Assembly (NCBI RefSeq): GCF_013114835.1
Contig: NZ_JAAVLW010000006.1
Coordinates: 438,001-502,000 of the forward strand
DNA: 64,000 bases
Source: Bradyrhizobium archetypum
GTDB taxonomy: Bacteria; Pseudomonadota; Alphaproteobacteria; Rhizobiales; Xanthobacteraceae
Reading direction: 5' to 3'
Every line of letters begins with the position of its first letter. Positions within the stretch are counted from its first letter, which is position 1. This document shows, piece after piece, positions 34,439 to 42,147 of the stretch. A model generated the notes under the pieces. That model was not told where the DNA came from, did not search any database, and saw only the letters and a list, made by a program, of their open reading frames with translations. A program made the translations under genes and the position numbers.

Positions 34439-35029
34439 TCAGAGATAGCGCTTCAAATCCTTGGCGGCTTCCTCCGGCGTCCGTTTCAGGTTGAAGGGCG
34501 CGACGAAATTGCCGTTGCGATCCATCAGATAGATCAGCGCGGTATGGTCCATGGTGTAATCGCCGTCCTTGAGCGGCACTTTCCGGGCATAGACCCGGTA
34601 GGCCGAAAGCACTTTCGCCACCGCGTCCGGCGTACCGGTCAGCCCCTTGAGATGCGGATCGAAGCTGGAAAGATAGTCTTTCATCGCGGCGGCCGTGTCG
34701 CGCTCGGGATCGACGGACACGAACCACGCGTTCACCCTGTCGGCATCCGTCCCCATCGCCTTCAGGACTTCGGAAATCTCGAATAGCGAGGTCGGGCAGA
34801 CGTCGGGGCAATGGGTGAAGCCGAAGAAGATCAGCGTCGGCTTGCCCTTTAGATTCTGATCGGTGACGGTCTGGCCGGCCTGGTCGGTCAGTTGGAACGG
34901 CCCGCCGATCGCAGCCGGCGCCGTGACAGTTCGCAAGCCGCCGAGTGCCCACAGCATGACTGCCAGTCCTACCGCGAGGCTCGCAGCGAAGGCAGCGATA
35001 ATCACCAGCGGGCGGATCGTCCGGTCCAT
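34439..35029 (-). CDS. SCO1/SenC-family copper chaperone
   Basis: Translation starts at the ATG at 35029 (MDRTIRPLVIIAAFAASLAVG), which begins a membrane anchor; the frame is open further but the extra part is not protein-like. The 196-residue product has a thioredoxin fold with the copper-binding FTHCPDVCPTSL and the conserved histidine in MDHTALIYL. Sco proteins deliver copper to, or reduce, the CuA site of cytochrome c oxidase in the periplasm. It follows a 64-residue membrane protein gene by 20 bases. Confidence 0.9.
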   Translation of the reverse strand: MDRTIRPLVIIAAFAASLAVGLAVMLWALGGLRTVTAPAAIGGPFQLTDQAGQTVTDQNLKGKPTLIFFGFTHCPDVCPTSLFEISEVLKAMGTDADRVNAWFVSVDPERDTAAAMKDYLSSFDPHLKGLTGTPDAVAKVLSAYRVYARKVPLKDGDYTMDHTALIYLMDRNGNFVAPFNLKRTPEEAAKDLKRYL

Positions 35030-35049
35030 CGTCGATTCCTTTTCGCTCG

Positions 35050-35244
35050 TCAGAAGCAGGCCGAGATGCCGGCGGAGATCATCTCGAAAAACACCGTGGT
35101 GCCGTAATGGAACCACAATGCGGCCGCGCCAAGCACGGCTAGCGCACCGAGACCGGCAGCGCCCCAAACGATCATGGATGCCACCCTGCGCTGACGCGGG
35201 GTCGCCGCCATCATTCCGGCTTGCGTGGAAATCGGCTGAACCAT
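35050..35244 (-). CDS. Small single-TM membrane protein upstream of Sco
   Basis: The 64-residue product has a basic N-terminal half (MMAATPRQRRVASM) and one membrane segment (IVWGAAGLGALAVLGAAALWF), ending HYGTTVFFEMISAGISACF. The C-terminal pattern YGTxVFFE...SxI..CF recalls a conserved small protein found next to Sco genes in rhizobia. It has no clear ribosome site. A role in respiratory copper delivery is inferred only from position. Confidence 0.65.
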   Translation of the reverse strand: MVQPISTQAGMMAATPRQRRVASMIVWGAAGLGALAVLGAAALWFHYGTTVFFEMISAGISACF

Positions 35245-35350
35245 GGCGTTCAGATAGGGTCAGTTCCCCGGGCAGGCAAGCGGAATGGCCGCGCCTGACA
35301 TATCACGTCCTGCGGAGGCATGCCGGGCAAACGGCGCACCAAAAGCAAAT

Positions 35351-35369
35351 GGCCGGGACAAGCCCGGCC
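35351..35369 (-). terminator. Hairpin downstream of the CASAC protein gene
   Basis: GGCCGGG and CCCGGCC flank a five-base loop. On the minus strand it is followed by ATTTGCTTTTGG, a weak T-rich tail, so it may end the transcript of the gene at 35392-35862. Confidence 0.45.
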
Positions 35370-35391
35370 ACGACGTCGCTGCCTGGCACGC

Positions 35392-35862
35392 TTAGCGCGA
35401 TGCCGGCTTGTTGGAGGAGGCCTGGGCGTCGAGATAGCAGGGCTTGTACATCGCTTGCAGCTGCTTGCCGCGCAGGAACAGCATGCGCTGGGTCAGGCCG
35501 CCGCGCGCTGCAATCCACTTGCGGACCGGTGGCGGATACATCGAATAGAGCATCTGGGTTGCTTCGGCGTTGGTGACGGCGCGGCCGTTGGCACCGAAAT
35601 CCCAGGCGGCATGGAAGCCAAGATTGGCGTGCGAGGTCACGCAGATCCGATCATGAGGAACCGCACCCAGCACGATGGTACAAGCCGAAGCGCACAGGCC
35701 ATCGATGATGACGGTCTCGCCCGACGAACGGAGGCCCTGGTACCGGTCGACATAGGTGCCGATCCTGCCGCCGCGGTCATCGGCTATCCGCACCACTGCC
35801 TGGCTCGCCCCAACTCCCGCCAGCAGCAGCACGCCGGCAAGCAACCCCGTCACCAACTTCAT
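35392..35862 (-). CDS. Secreted ClpP-fold protein with CASAC motif
   Basis: The ATG at 35862 opens a signal peptide (MKLVTGLLAGVLLLAGVGASQA), giving 156 residues; the frame is open to 35976 but that part is rejected. The mature domain has IADDRGGRIGTYVDRYQGLRSSGETVIIDGLCASACTIVLG. Ser59 in CASAC (57-61) and His84 in NLGFHAAW sit at the same relative places as in the membrane-anchored protein at 8965-9768. It is probably a periplasmic ClpP/crotonase-fold protein, with the catalytic Asp not identified. Function is unknown. Confidence 0.7.
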   Translation of the reverse strand: MKLVTGLLAGVLLLAGVGASQAVVRIADDRGGRIGTYVDRYQGLRSSGETVIIDGLCASACTIVLGAVPHDRICVTSHANLGFHAAWDFGANGRAVTNAEATQMLYSMYPPPVRKWIAARGGLTQRMLFLRGKQLQAMYKPCYLDAQASSNKPASR

Positions 35863-36150
35863 ATCCCAGCCCCAGTCGAAAAATGTCGAAACCGAATCTG
35901 ATCGTCTTTGTGATGCATGACGGAATGTAGCGTCGTTTGAGATCGTGATTTTGTCTAGGCAGCCACAGCCGCTCAAAACAAATTCAAATTAAGTGTTGCT
36001 TGGCCGCTGCACCCTCCGCGCGTAAAGGTCCCAATCTGGAACAAGCTGTTCTCGCCGAGGTGGCGATGCGGCCACAGGCAAGAACCGGTTTGCCGTTGAC
36101 CGCACGTGAAGACGCAAGCTTGAATCAAAAATGGCACGGGGGAGGAAACA

Positions 36151-37809
36151 ATGATTGAGGTCACAGACGTAATCGTGGTCGGCGCTGGACTGGCGGGGCT
36201 GGTCGCGGCGACAGAGATCGCAGATGCCGGCAAGCGCGTCATCGTCATCGATCAGGAAGGTGAGCAAAGCCTTGGCGGACAAGCCTTTTGGTCGTTCGGC
36301 GGACTCTTCCTGGTTGATTCTCCCGAACAGCGGCGGCTCGGCATTAAGGATTCGCTTGATCTCGCATTGCAGGACTGGATGGGCACGGCGGGCTTCGACC
36401 GCGACGACGACCATTGGCCGAAGCGATGGGCAGAAGCCTATGTCGCGTTTGCAGCCGGCGAAAAGCGCGACTGGCTGCGCGCGATGGGGCACCGTATTTT
36501 TCCGGTAGTCGGCTGGGCCGAGCGCGGCGGCTATGACGCGATGGGTCACGGCAATTCAGTGCCGCGCTTTCACGTCACCTGGGGCACAGGCCCTGGTCTC
36601 GTCGAGCCGTTCGAGCGCCGCGCGCGCGAAGCGCAAAAAAATGGCCGGTTAACGTTCAAGTTCCGCCACCGCGTCGACACACTCATGATGACAGGCGGCG
36701 CGGTCGAGGGCGTCAGCGGTTCGGTGCTCGAACCTGACAGCGTCGAGCGCGGCAAGAGCTCCTCGCGCAAGGTGATCGGCGATTTCAGCTTTCGCGCGCA
36801 GGCCGTGATCGTTGCTTCCGGCGGCATCGGCGGCAACCACGAGCTGGTCCGACAGAACTGGCCGAAGCGCCTAGGCGAGCCGCCGAAATTCATGATCTCC
36901 GGCGTACCCGAACATGTCGACGGACGCATGATCGGCATCACCGAGGCCGCCGGCGCGCGGCTGATCAACCGCGACCGGATGTGGCATTACGTCGAGGGCA
37001 TCCGAAACTGGAACCCGATCTGGCCGCGCCATGGCATCCGCATCCTGCCCGGCCCGTCCTCGATGTGGTTCGACGCCACGGGCAAGCGCCTGCCCGCGCC
37101 TCTCTTCCCCGGCTCCGACACGCTCGGTCAGCTCGAATACATCATGTCGACCGGCCACGATTATTCCTGGTTCATCCTGACCCAGAGCATCATCAAGAAA
37201 GAGTTCGCGCTTTCCGGTTCCGAACAGAATCCGGATCTCACCGGCAAGAGCTGGCGCATGACAATCAAGCGCGCCACCAACAAGGGCGCGCCGGCGCCGG
37301 TGGAGGCATTCAAGAAAAACGGCGCCGATTTCATCGTGCGTGACAATCTCGCCGACCTCGTCAGCGCGATGAACGCGCTGGCGGGCAACGAGCTGCTCAA
37401 GCTCGATCACATCAAGGCACAGATCGAAGCGCGCGACCGCGAGATCGCCAACCCCTACGTCAAGGACGCGCAGGTGATGAACCTGCACAATGCGCGGCGC
37501 TATATCGGCGACAAGCTGATCCGCACCGCAAAGCCGCACAAAATTCTCGACCCCGAACATGGTCCTTTGATCGCGGTCAAGCTCAACATCCTTACCCGCA
37601 AGACGCTGGGCGGATTCGAGACCGATCTCGAGTCGCGCGTGTTTGGCACCAATTGCGAGATCATCAGGGGACTCTATGCCGCTGGCGAAGCCGCCGGCTT
37701 CGGCGGCGGCGGCGTGCACGGCTACCGTTCGCTGGAAGGCACCTTTCTCGGCGGCTGCCTGTTCTCGGGGAGGAATGCGGGACGAGCCGCGGCGAAGGCG
37801 GCGGGGTGA
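36151..37809 (+). CDS. FAD-binding dehydrogenase (KstD/fumarate reductase type)
   Basis: A 552-residue flavoprotein with the N-terminal dinucleotide fold VIVVGAGLAGLVAATEIADAGKRVIVIDQE, SLGGQAFWSFGG near residue 50, an internal region (FSFRAQAVIVASGGIGGNHELVRQNW), and the closing FAD stretch GLYAAGEAAGFGGGGVHGYRSLEGTFLGGCLFSGR. This is the COG3573-type family, annotated FAD-binding dehydrogenase, related to ketosteroid dehydrogenases; the substrate is unknown. The ATG follows GGGAGGAAACA. A RidA protein gene lies downstream. Confidence 0.9.
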   Translation: MIEVTDVIVVGAGLAGLVAATEIADAGKRVIVIDQEGEQSLGGQAFWSFGGLFLVDSPEQRRLGIKDSLDLALQDWMGTAGFDRDDDHWPKRWAEAYVAFAAGEKRDWLRAMGHRIFPVVGWAERGGYDAMGHGNSVPRFHVTWGTGPGLVEPFERRAREAQKNGRLTFKFRHRVDTLMMTGGAVEGVSGSVLEPDSVERGKSSSRKVIGDFSFRAQAVIVASGGIGGNHELVRQNWPKRLGEPPKFMISGVPEHVDGRMIGITEAAGARLINRDRMWHYVEGIRNWNPIWPRHGIRILPGPSSMWFDATGKRLPAPLFPGSDTLGQLEYIMSTGHDYSWFILTQSIIKKEFALSGSEQNPDLTGKSWRMTIKRATNKGAPAPVEAFKKNGADFIVRDNLADLVSAMNALAGNELLKLDHIKAQIEARDREIANPYVKDAQVMNLHNARRYIGDKLIRTAKPHKILDPEHGPLIAVKLNILTRKTLGGFETDLESRVFGTNCEIIRGLYAAGEAAGFGGGGVHGYRSLEGTFLGGCLFSGRNAGRAAAKAAG

Positions 37810-37817
37810 GACGCCTT

Positions 37818-37878
37818 CTCGTCACAGCCGTCTGAAGGACGGCGTCGCTTCCGCTCGCCTATGCCCTGACGTGACGAG
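37818..37878. repeat. Palindromic intergenic repeat with CTCGTCAC/GTGACGAG arms
   Basis: Outer arms CTCGTCAC and GTGACGAG enclose an inner CCGTC-TGAAG-GACGG hairpin. It separates the FAD dehydrogenase gene from the RidA gene, so the two may not be fully cotranscribed. Confidence 0.6.
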
Positions 37879-37954
37879 GTTCGATGCAAATAACGCAGTG
37901 GCGCAAAAGACATCCGCGCGCTAAGAAGCCGCCGTCCCCTATCAGGAGAAAAAC

Positions 37955-38305
37955 ATGACCATCCAGCGCTTCGAAACCGGACCTCGCATGAGCCAGGTCG
38001 TCGTCCACGGCAACACCGTCTATCTCGCGGGCGTCGTGGCCGGCAGCGCCGCCGGCAAGAGCGTCACCGAACAGACGCAGGACATCCTTGCGATCATCGA
38101 CGGCCACCTTGCCAAAGCCGGCACCGACAAGTCGAAGCTGTTGTCGGCAACGATCTATATCACCGACATGAAGACGTTCGGCGAAATGAACGCGGTGTGG
38201 GACGCCTGGGTTTCGGCAGGCAACACGCCGGCGCGTGCCACCGTCGAGGCCAAGCTCGCCGCACCACAGTACAATGTCGAGATCATGGTGGTCGCGGCGA
38301 AGTAA
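37955..38305 (+). CDS. ridA: RidA-family deaminase
   Basis: The 116-residue protein matches RidA/YjgF: MSQVVVHGNTVYLAGVVAG, TQDILAIIDGHLAKAGTDKSKLLSATIYITDMKTF, then ARATVEAKLAAPQYNVEIMVVAAK with the conserved arginine of the PARA.V motif and the glutamate in VEI. RidA hydrolyses reactive enamine/imine intermediates that PLP enzymes make. The nearby FAD dehydrogenase might produce imines, but this is speculation. It ends before a strong terminator. Confidence 0.93.
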   Translation: MTIQRFETGPRMSQVVVHGNTVYLAGVVAGSAAGKSVTEQTQDILAIIDGHLAKAGTDKSKLLSATIYITDMKTFGEMNAVWDAWVSAGNTPARATVEAKLAAPQYNVEIMVVAAK

Positions 38306-38327
38306 GGCCGTCTGCCGCAAGAAACCT

Positions 38328-38361
38328 CGCCCCGGATTCCAGGCACGATCCGGGGCGTTTT
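38328..38361 (+). terminator. Intrinsic terminator after ridA
   Basis: CGCCCCGGAT (38328-38337) and ATCCGGGGCG (38348-38357) pair perfectly over 10 bases with a ten-base loop, followed by TTTT. It lies between convergent ridA and the PhaC-like gene and suits termination of ridA. Confidence 0.85.
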
Positions 38362-38371
38362 CATTTGCGCC

Positions 38372-39517
38372 TCAGGCACTGGCCCTTGTCCCGGCAACGT
38401 CGCCAATGTCGGCCTGAAGCCAGCGGCCGATCCGGCGCCAGGAATGGCTCAAAACTTTTCGCCCCATGAAAAGGCTGAGGTGGCCGCACGGCTCGGAGGC
38501 CCGGTCCAGCCACGCCGGTTGCGTGCCCAACAGGTGAGCGGTGGCGAACGCCTGATCGCGCGGGACAACGATGTCGTTATCTCCAGCAAGCAGAAAGATC
38601 GGCACGCGAACCTCGGCGAGATCGATCCGGCGGCCGAGCGCGACGAAACGTCGTTCGGCGATCTGGTTCTGGCGAAAGATCCGGTCGGTCACCTCAATAT
38701 AATAGGCTCCCGGCAGATCCAACGCCTCGCGATCCCAGCGCTTGAAGCGATCCAGCAGCGTGCGGGCCTCGTCCGATCCGTCGCGGAGATTTCTTTGCAG
38801 CACGGCTTCCACCTCATGCTGACTGAACGGAATGTTCCAGAGCTTGAGCATGTGCTCGCCACTGACGATGCCGTCTCCCTGCCGCACCATCTGCTCGAAT
38901 GCCTCGCGAGGAAGCGCGGCCACCATCTTCGAAAGCCCTGATGGCATAGAGACATCGACAGGAACACCGGCGAGCACGATGCGGCGCACCTTGCCGGGAA
39001 AGCGGGCGGCATAGACCAGCGACAGCCATCCGCCCTGACACAGGCCGATGAGGTCGACCGGCGCGCCGATCTCGTCAACCGCCACATTGAGATCGGCAAG
39101 ATAATTGTCGATCGACAGAGAGCGCATCTGCGGTGTCGCCGAGCACCAATCGGTGACGTGGATGCCGTTCACGCCGCTCTTTTGCAACGCCTCGACCAGG
39201 CTATGGCCTGGCGCGAAGTCCGCGACAACCGCGCGATGCAGCGCATAGGGCGCGCAGACGAGAACCGGTTGCTGTCCCGCCTTCCGTTGCGAAAACGCCC
39301 GCAACCGCATCGACGGAAGTTGCAGCGTCACCACGTTCGGCGTGGTCCAGGCCAGCGGCGGCTGGTCCGGCGCGGGGGAAGGCTTAGGCTCCTGATCGGC
39401 GAGCCATTGCGCGTAGGTGTTCAGCGCCAACCGCGTGGCTTCGAGCGGCCACAGCCACGGCTGCTGCGTCCAGTCGGCGCCCCCATGCTGCTCCGGCGTC
39501 TTGGTTTTCTCTGCCAC
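38372..39517 (-). CDS. PHA synthase-like alpha/beta hydrolase with Cys nucleophile
   Basis: The 381-residue protein has the alpha/beta fold with the lipase-box variant GLCQGG, so the nucleophile is Cys160 as in PHA synthases. Asp315 (GDNDIVVP) and His346 (CGHLSLFMG) complete the triad, and LSLFMGRK is a PhaC-like ending. It is shorter than class I PhaC (about 590) and close to the class III catalytic subunit length. PhaE, phasin or phaA/B genes are not adjacent. It could be a PHA synthase, depolymerase-like hydrolase or a related acyltransferase. Confidence 0.75.
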   Translation of the reverse strand: MAEKTKTPEQHGGADWTQQPWLWPLEATRLALNTYAQWLADQEPKPSPAPDQPPLAWTTPNVVTLQLPSMRLRAFSQRKAGQQPVLVCAPYALHRAVVADFAPGHSLVEALQKSGVNGIHVTDWCSATPQMRSLSIDNYLADLNVAVDEIGAPVDLIGLCQGGWLSLVYAARFPGKVRRIVLAGVPVDVSMPSGLSKMVAALPREAFEQMVRQGDGIVSGEHMLKLWNIPFSQHEVEAVLQRNLRDGSDEARTLLDRFKRWDREALDLPGAYYIEVTDRIFRQNQIAERRFVALGRRIDLAEVRVPIFLLAGDNDIVVPRDQAFATAHLLGTQPAWLDRASEPCGHLSLFMGRKVLSHSWRRIGRWLQADIGDVAGTRASA

Positions 39518-39770
39518 ACCCGTTCACCGATTGATCGTCCCACAATGATTGGGACGCAGGAGAGAAGCATTGATCTGATCAAGAACCAACGAGGTCCAGA
39601 TCATGCTTTTACGCCAAATCCCTTTCAGGCCCCAGCCCCGTGTTCCCCTCCGCCTCAATTTGCCGCGCCAGAAAAATCGAAATTCTTGACCTCCGAGGTA
39701 ATCGATTGGCGCTCGCGATTTTTCGATGATCGGTCAGCCGATGAATCCGGCGTAACCGACGGAGTGCATG

Positions 39771-40136
39771 ATGACCGACATCAACAAGATCGCCCGCAGC
39801 TACATTGATCTATGGAACGAACGGACGCCAGGCCGCCGGCGCGAAATGCTGGCCGCGAACTGGACCAGCGATGCCCGCTATGTCGACCCGCTGATGTCCG
39901 CCGACGGCCATGACGGCGTCGACGCGATGATCGCAGGTGTGCAGCAGCGCTTTCCGGATTTCAAGTTCAGCCTGATCGGCGAGGCCAATGGATTTGGCGA
40001 CTACCTTCGCTTTTCCTGGGGGCTGGGTCCCGGGGGCGGCGAAAGCCCGATCAAGGGCACGGATTTTGCCGTCCTCAGCGAAGGCCGCATCCGCAGCATC
40101 ACCGGGTTCCTCGACCAGGTGCCGGCGGGGGCGTAA
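39771..40136 (+). CDS. SnoaL-like/NTF2-fold protein, second copy
   Basis: A protein of about 121 residues. Adjacent ATGs lie at 39768 and 39771; the second gives better spacing to GGAG at 39761-39764. The NTF2-like pattern is IARSYIDLWNERTPGRRREMLAANWTSDARYVDPLMSADGHDGVDAMIAGVQQRFPDFKFSLIGEANGF and later GTDFAVLSEGRIRSITGFLDQVP. The fold serves many enzymes and binding proteins, so no reaction is claimed. The gene stands alone before a repeat. Confidence 0.8.
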   Translation: MTDINKIARSYIDLWNERTPGRRREMLAANWTSDARYVDPLMSADGHDGVDAMIAGVQQRFPDFKFSLIGEANGFGDYLRFSWGLGPGGGESPIKGTDFAVLSEGRIRSITGFLDQVPAGA

Positions 40137-40145
40137 TGGTCCTAA

Positions 40146-40212
40146 CCCTCATGGTGAGGAGGCGCATAAGCGCCGTCTCGAGACGCCGCTTCGCGGCTCC
40201 TCAGGGTGAGGT
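40146..40212. repeat. Dispersed palindromic repeat, CCTCATGGTGAGGAG family, copy 2
   Basis: CCCTCATGGTGAGGAGGCGC pairs with GCGGCTCCTCAGGGTGAGG; the inner GTCTCGAGACGCCGC segment matches copy 1 (11764-11842). It ends 44 bases before the sigma factor promoter. Confidence 0.75.
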
Positions 40213-40255
40213 CTAGCAGCGTCGGGTGGGTTCGCCGCCCACCCCACAAATTTCT

Positions 40256-40284
40256 GGGAACCTCTTTCGCTCTGCCGCATCCAA
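40256..40284 (+). promoter_or_regulatory. ECF-type promoter of the sigma factor gene (GGGAACCTC-N16-CATCC)
   Basis: GGAAC at 40257-40261 and CATCCAA at 40278-40284 are 16 bases apart. The same two boxes with the same spacing stand before the DUF4142 gene (41153-41180). Shared -35/-10 elements in front of an ECF sigma gene and its neighbour are typical of autoregulation. The -10 differs from the EcfG CGTT. Confidence 0.6.
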
Positions 40285-40312
40285 TCCCAATAGCCTATTA
40301 TTGGTGGACATC

Positions 40313-40996
40313 ATGCGTCAGGCCCACAGACCGAACGTCCCGCCCCTCGGTACCGGCGATACGGAGCTCGTGCGCCGCGCGCTGGCCCGCGACGAGACGG
40401 CGGTTCGCGCCATCATGCAGGCGAACAATCGCAGGCTCTATCGCCTCGCCCGCGGCATTCTCCGCAACGACGGCGAGGCGGAGGACGTCGTGCAGGAGAC
40501 TTACGTCCGTGCCTTCACGCACCTGGAAAGCTTTCGCGGCGATTCCAGCCTGTCGACATGGCTGTCGCGGATTACCATGAACGAGGCGCTCGGTCGGCTG
40601 CGCCGCGAGCGGCCCGCTGTCGAACTGAACGCATTGCCGCAAGGCGCGCTGGAGGCTGAGATCATCCCGTTCCCTCTCGCCGCTCCCGACGATCCGGAAA
40701 AATCCATGGCCCAGCGTGAAATTCAAGCCGTCGTCGAACACGCCATCGATGAACTGCCGGAAGCGTTCCGCCTCGTCTTCATCACCCGCGTCATCGAGGG
40801 GATGAACGTGGAAGAGACCGCCGAAATTCTTGGGCTGAAGCAGGAAACGGTAAAGAGCCGGCTGCACCGCGCCCGCACCATGCTGCGCGACAACGTCGAG
40901 CGGAAGATCGGCCCCGTCGTGATGGAGGCGTTTCCGTTTGCCGGCAAGCGTTGCGAAAGGTTGACGGACGCTGTGCTGAAGCGGCTGGGGTATTAG
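40313..40996 (+). CDS. ECF-type RNA polymerase sigma factor
   Basis: The ATG at 40313 (MRQAHRPN) follows GGTGGA; the earlier open frame includes promoter DNA and is rejected. The 227-residue protein has sigma region 2 (NNRRLYRLARGILRNDGEAEDVVQETYVRAFTHLESFRGDSSLSTWLSRI) and region 4 (AIDELPEAFRLVFITRVIEGMNVEETAEILGLKQETVKSRLHRARTMLRD). A C-terminal extension (EAFPFAGKRCERLTDAVLKRLG) with a Cys could be a sensing element. No anti-sigma gene adjoins. It probably transcribes itself and the DUF4142-cupredoxin pair. Confidence 0.92.
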   Translation: MRQAHRPNVPPLGTGDTELVRRALARDETAVRAIMQANNRRLYRLARGILRNDGEAEDVVQETYVRAFTHLESFRGDSSLSTWLSRITMNEALGRLRRERPAVELNALPQGALEAEIIPFPLAAPDDPEKSMAQREIQAVVEHAIDELPEAFRLVFITRVIEGMNVEETAEILGLKQETVKSRLHRARTMLRDNVERKIGPVVMEAFPFAGKRCERLTDAVLKRLGY

Positions 40997-41020
40997 GTAA
41001 AGCGTCGCATAGCATTGGCC

Positions 41021-41122
41021 TTCAGTCCTTCGGCGCGCGCAAGCGCGCTCTTCAGGATGAGGCCTGTTAGTAATCCTCATGGTGAGGAGCGCGGCGAGGC
41101 CGCGCGTCTCAAACCATGCAGG
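41021..41122. repeat. Dispersed palindromic repeat, CCTCATGGTGAGGAG family, copy 3
   Basis: This copy contains CTCTTCAGGATGAGG then CCTCATGGTGAGGAGCGCGGC and a GCGCGTCTC end. It lies between the sigma factor stop and the DUF4142 promoter. Confidence 0.65.
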
Positions 41123-41152
41123 CCCGAATGGCGCGACGAACTCAATTTCTTG

Positions 41153-41180
41153 GGAACCTCCGCGCATTCTGACCATCCAA
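41153..41180 (+). promoter_or_regulatory. ECF-type promoter of the DUF4142-cupredoxin operon
   Basis: GGAACCTC (41153-41160) and CATCCAA (41174-41180) match the sigma gene promoter in sequence and in the 16-base spacing. The expected start site is near 41187, giving a leader of about 48 bases. Confidence 0.62.
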
Positions 41181-41234
41181 CGCCTGTGCATCAATAACGC
41201 GCGGCTCTCCGCCGCGCCACAGGAGTGTCAGATC

Positions 41235-41756
41235 ATGTTCATTCGATTAAGCGCAGCGGTCGCCGCATTGAGCCTCTTGAGTAGCGCCGCAGTGGCGCAA
41301 GGCACAAAGCCCACCGACCCGCAGATCGCCCATATCGCCTACACCGCAGGCGTCATCGACATCAACGCGGCCAAGCAGGCAATCTCGAAAGCCAGCAACA
41401 AGGACGTCAAGGCGTTCGCGGAAGACATGGTGCGTGATCATGAGGCCGTGAACAAGCAGGCGCTCGATCTCGTCAAGAAGCTGAATGTGACGCCGGAGGA
41501 CAACGACACCAGCAAGACGCTGTCGAGGCAGGCCACGGAGAAGCTCGCCGAGCTCGACAAATTGAAAGGCGCCGACTACGACAAGGCCTATGTCGCCAAC
41601 GAAGTTGCCTACCACAAGGCGGTGAACGGCGCGCTGGAGACGCAACTGATTCCGTCAGCCAGCAATGCCGAGCTGAAGAGCCTGCTGCAGACCGGCCTGA
41701 AAATTTTTCAGGGCCACCAGCAGCACGCCGAACAGGTCGCCGCCAAGCTGAAGTAG
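41235..41756 (+). CDS. DUF4142-family periplasmic protein
   Basis: The ATG at 41235 has AGGAG at 41221-41225. The 173-residue protein has a signal peptide (MFIRLSAAVAALSLLSSAAVAQ) and a helical DUF4142 domain: PQIAHIAYTAGVIDINAAKQAISKASNKDVKAFAEDMVRDHEAVNKQALDLVKKLNVTP and YHKAVNGALETQLIPSASNAELKSLLQTGLKIFQGHQQHAEQVA. The conserved His-containing helices give a ferritin-like bundle in this family; function is unknown. It is the first gene of an ECF-promoted pair with a cupredoxin, separated by nine bases. Confidence 0.88.
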   Translation: MFIRLSAAVAALSLLSSAAVAQGTKPTDPQIAHIAYTAGVIDINAAKQAISKASNKDVKAFAEDMVRDHEAVNKQALDLVKKLNVTPEDNDTSKTLSRQATEKLAELDKLKGADYDKAYVANEVAYHKAVNGALETQLIPSASNAELKSLLQTGLKIFQGHQQHAEQVAAKLK

Positions 41757-41765
41757 GAGAGCGCC

Positions 41766-42086
41766 ATGATGCCGGGACGCTGTCCGCCCCTCGTCGTCGC
41801 CCTGCTCCTTGGCGCGATGGCCGTCCCGGCGCAGGCGGCGACGATTCAGATCACGATCGACAATCTGGTGTTCGCGCCGGCCGAAGTCGCAGCCAAGGTC
41901 GGCGACACCATCGAATGGATCAACAAGGACGTCCTCGTGCACACCGCGACCGCGCGCAACGGCGACTTCGACGTGATCACGCCGCCGAAGAAGACCGTGA
42001 CATCGGTCCTGACGAAGGCGGGTGCTATCGAATATTACTGCCGGTACCATCCGAACATGAAGGCAGTGCTGACGATCGCGCCGTAG
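41766..42086 (+). CDS. Cupredoxin-domain copper protein
   Basis: The 106-residue protein has a signal peptide (VVALLLGAMAVPAQA) and a cupredoxin domain with a complete type 1 copper site: His59 in VLVHTAT, Cys92, His95 and Met98 in YYCRYHPNM. The adjacent ATG at 41769 is an alternative start. Such proteins move electrons or copper in the periplasm. It is the second gene of the pair with DUF4142 under the ECF promoter, so a redox or metal stress role is possible. Confidence 0.88.
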   Translation: MMPGRCPPLVVALLLGAMAVPAQAATIQITIDNLVFAPAEVAAKVGDTIEWINKDVLVHTATARNGDFDVITPPKKTVTSVLTKAGAIEYYCRYHPNMKAVLTIAP

Positions 42087-42147
42087 CGCAGCGCGTCTTC
42101 GAACTTGCGCAGGCCGCGCTTACTTACTTAGCAGCCGGCGAAGCGGC

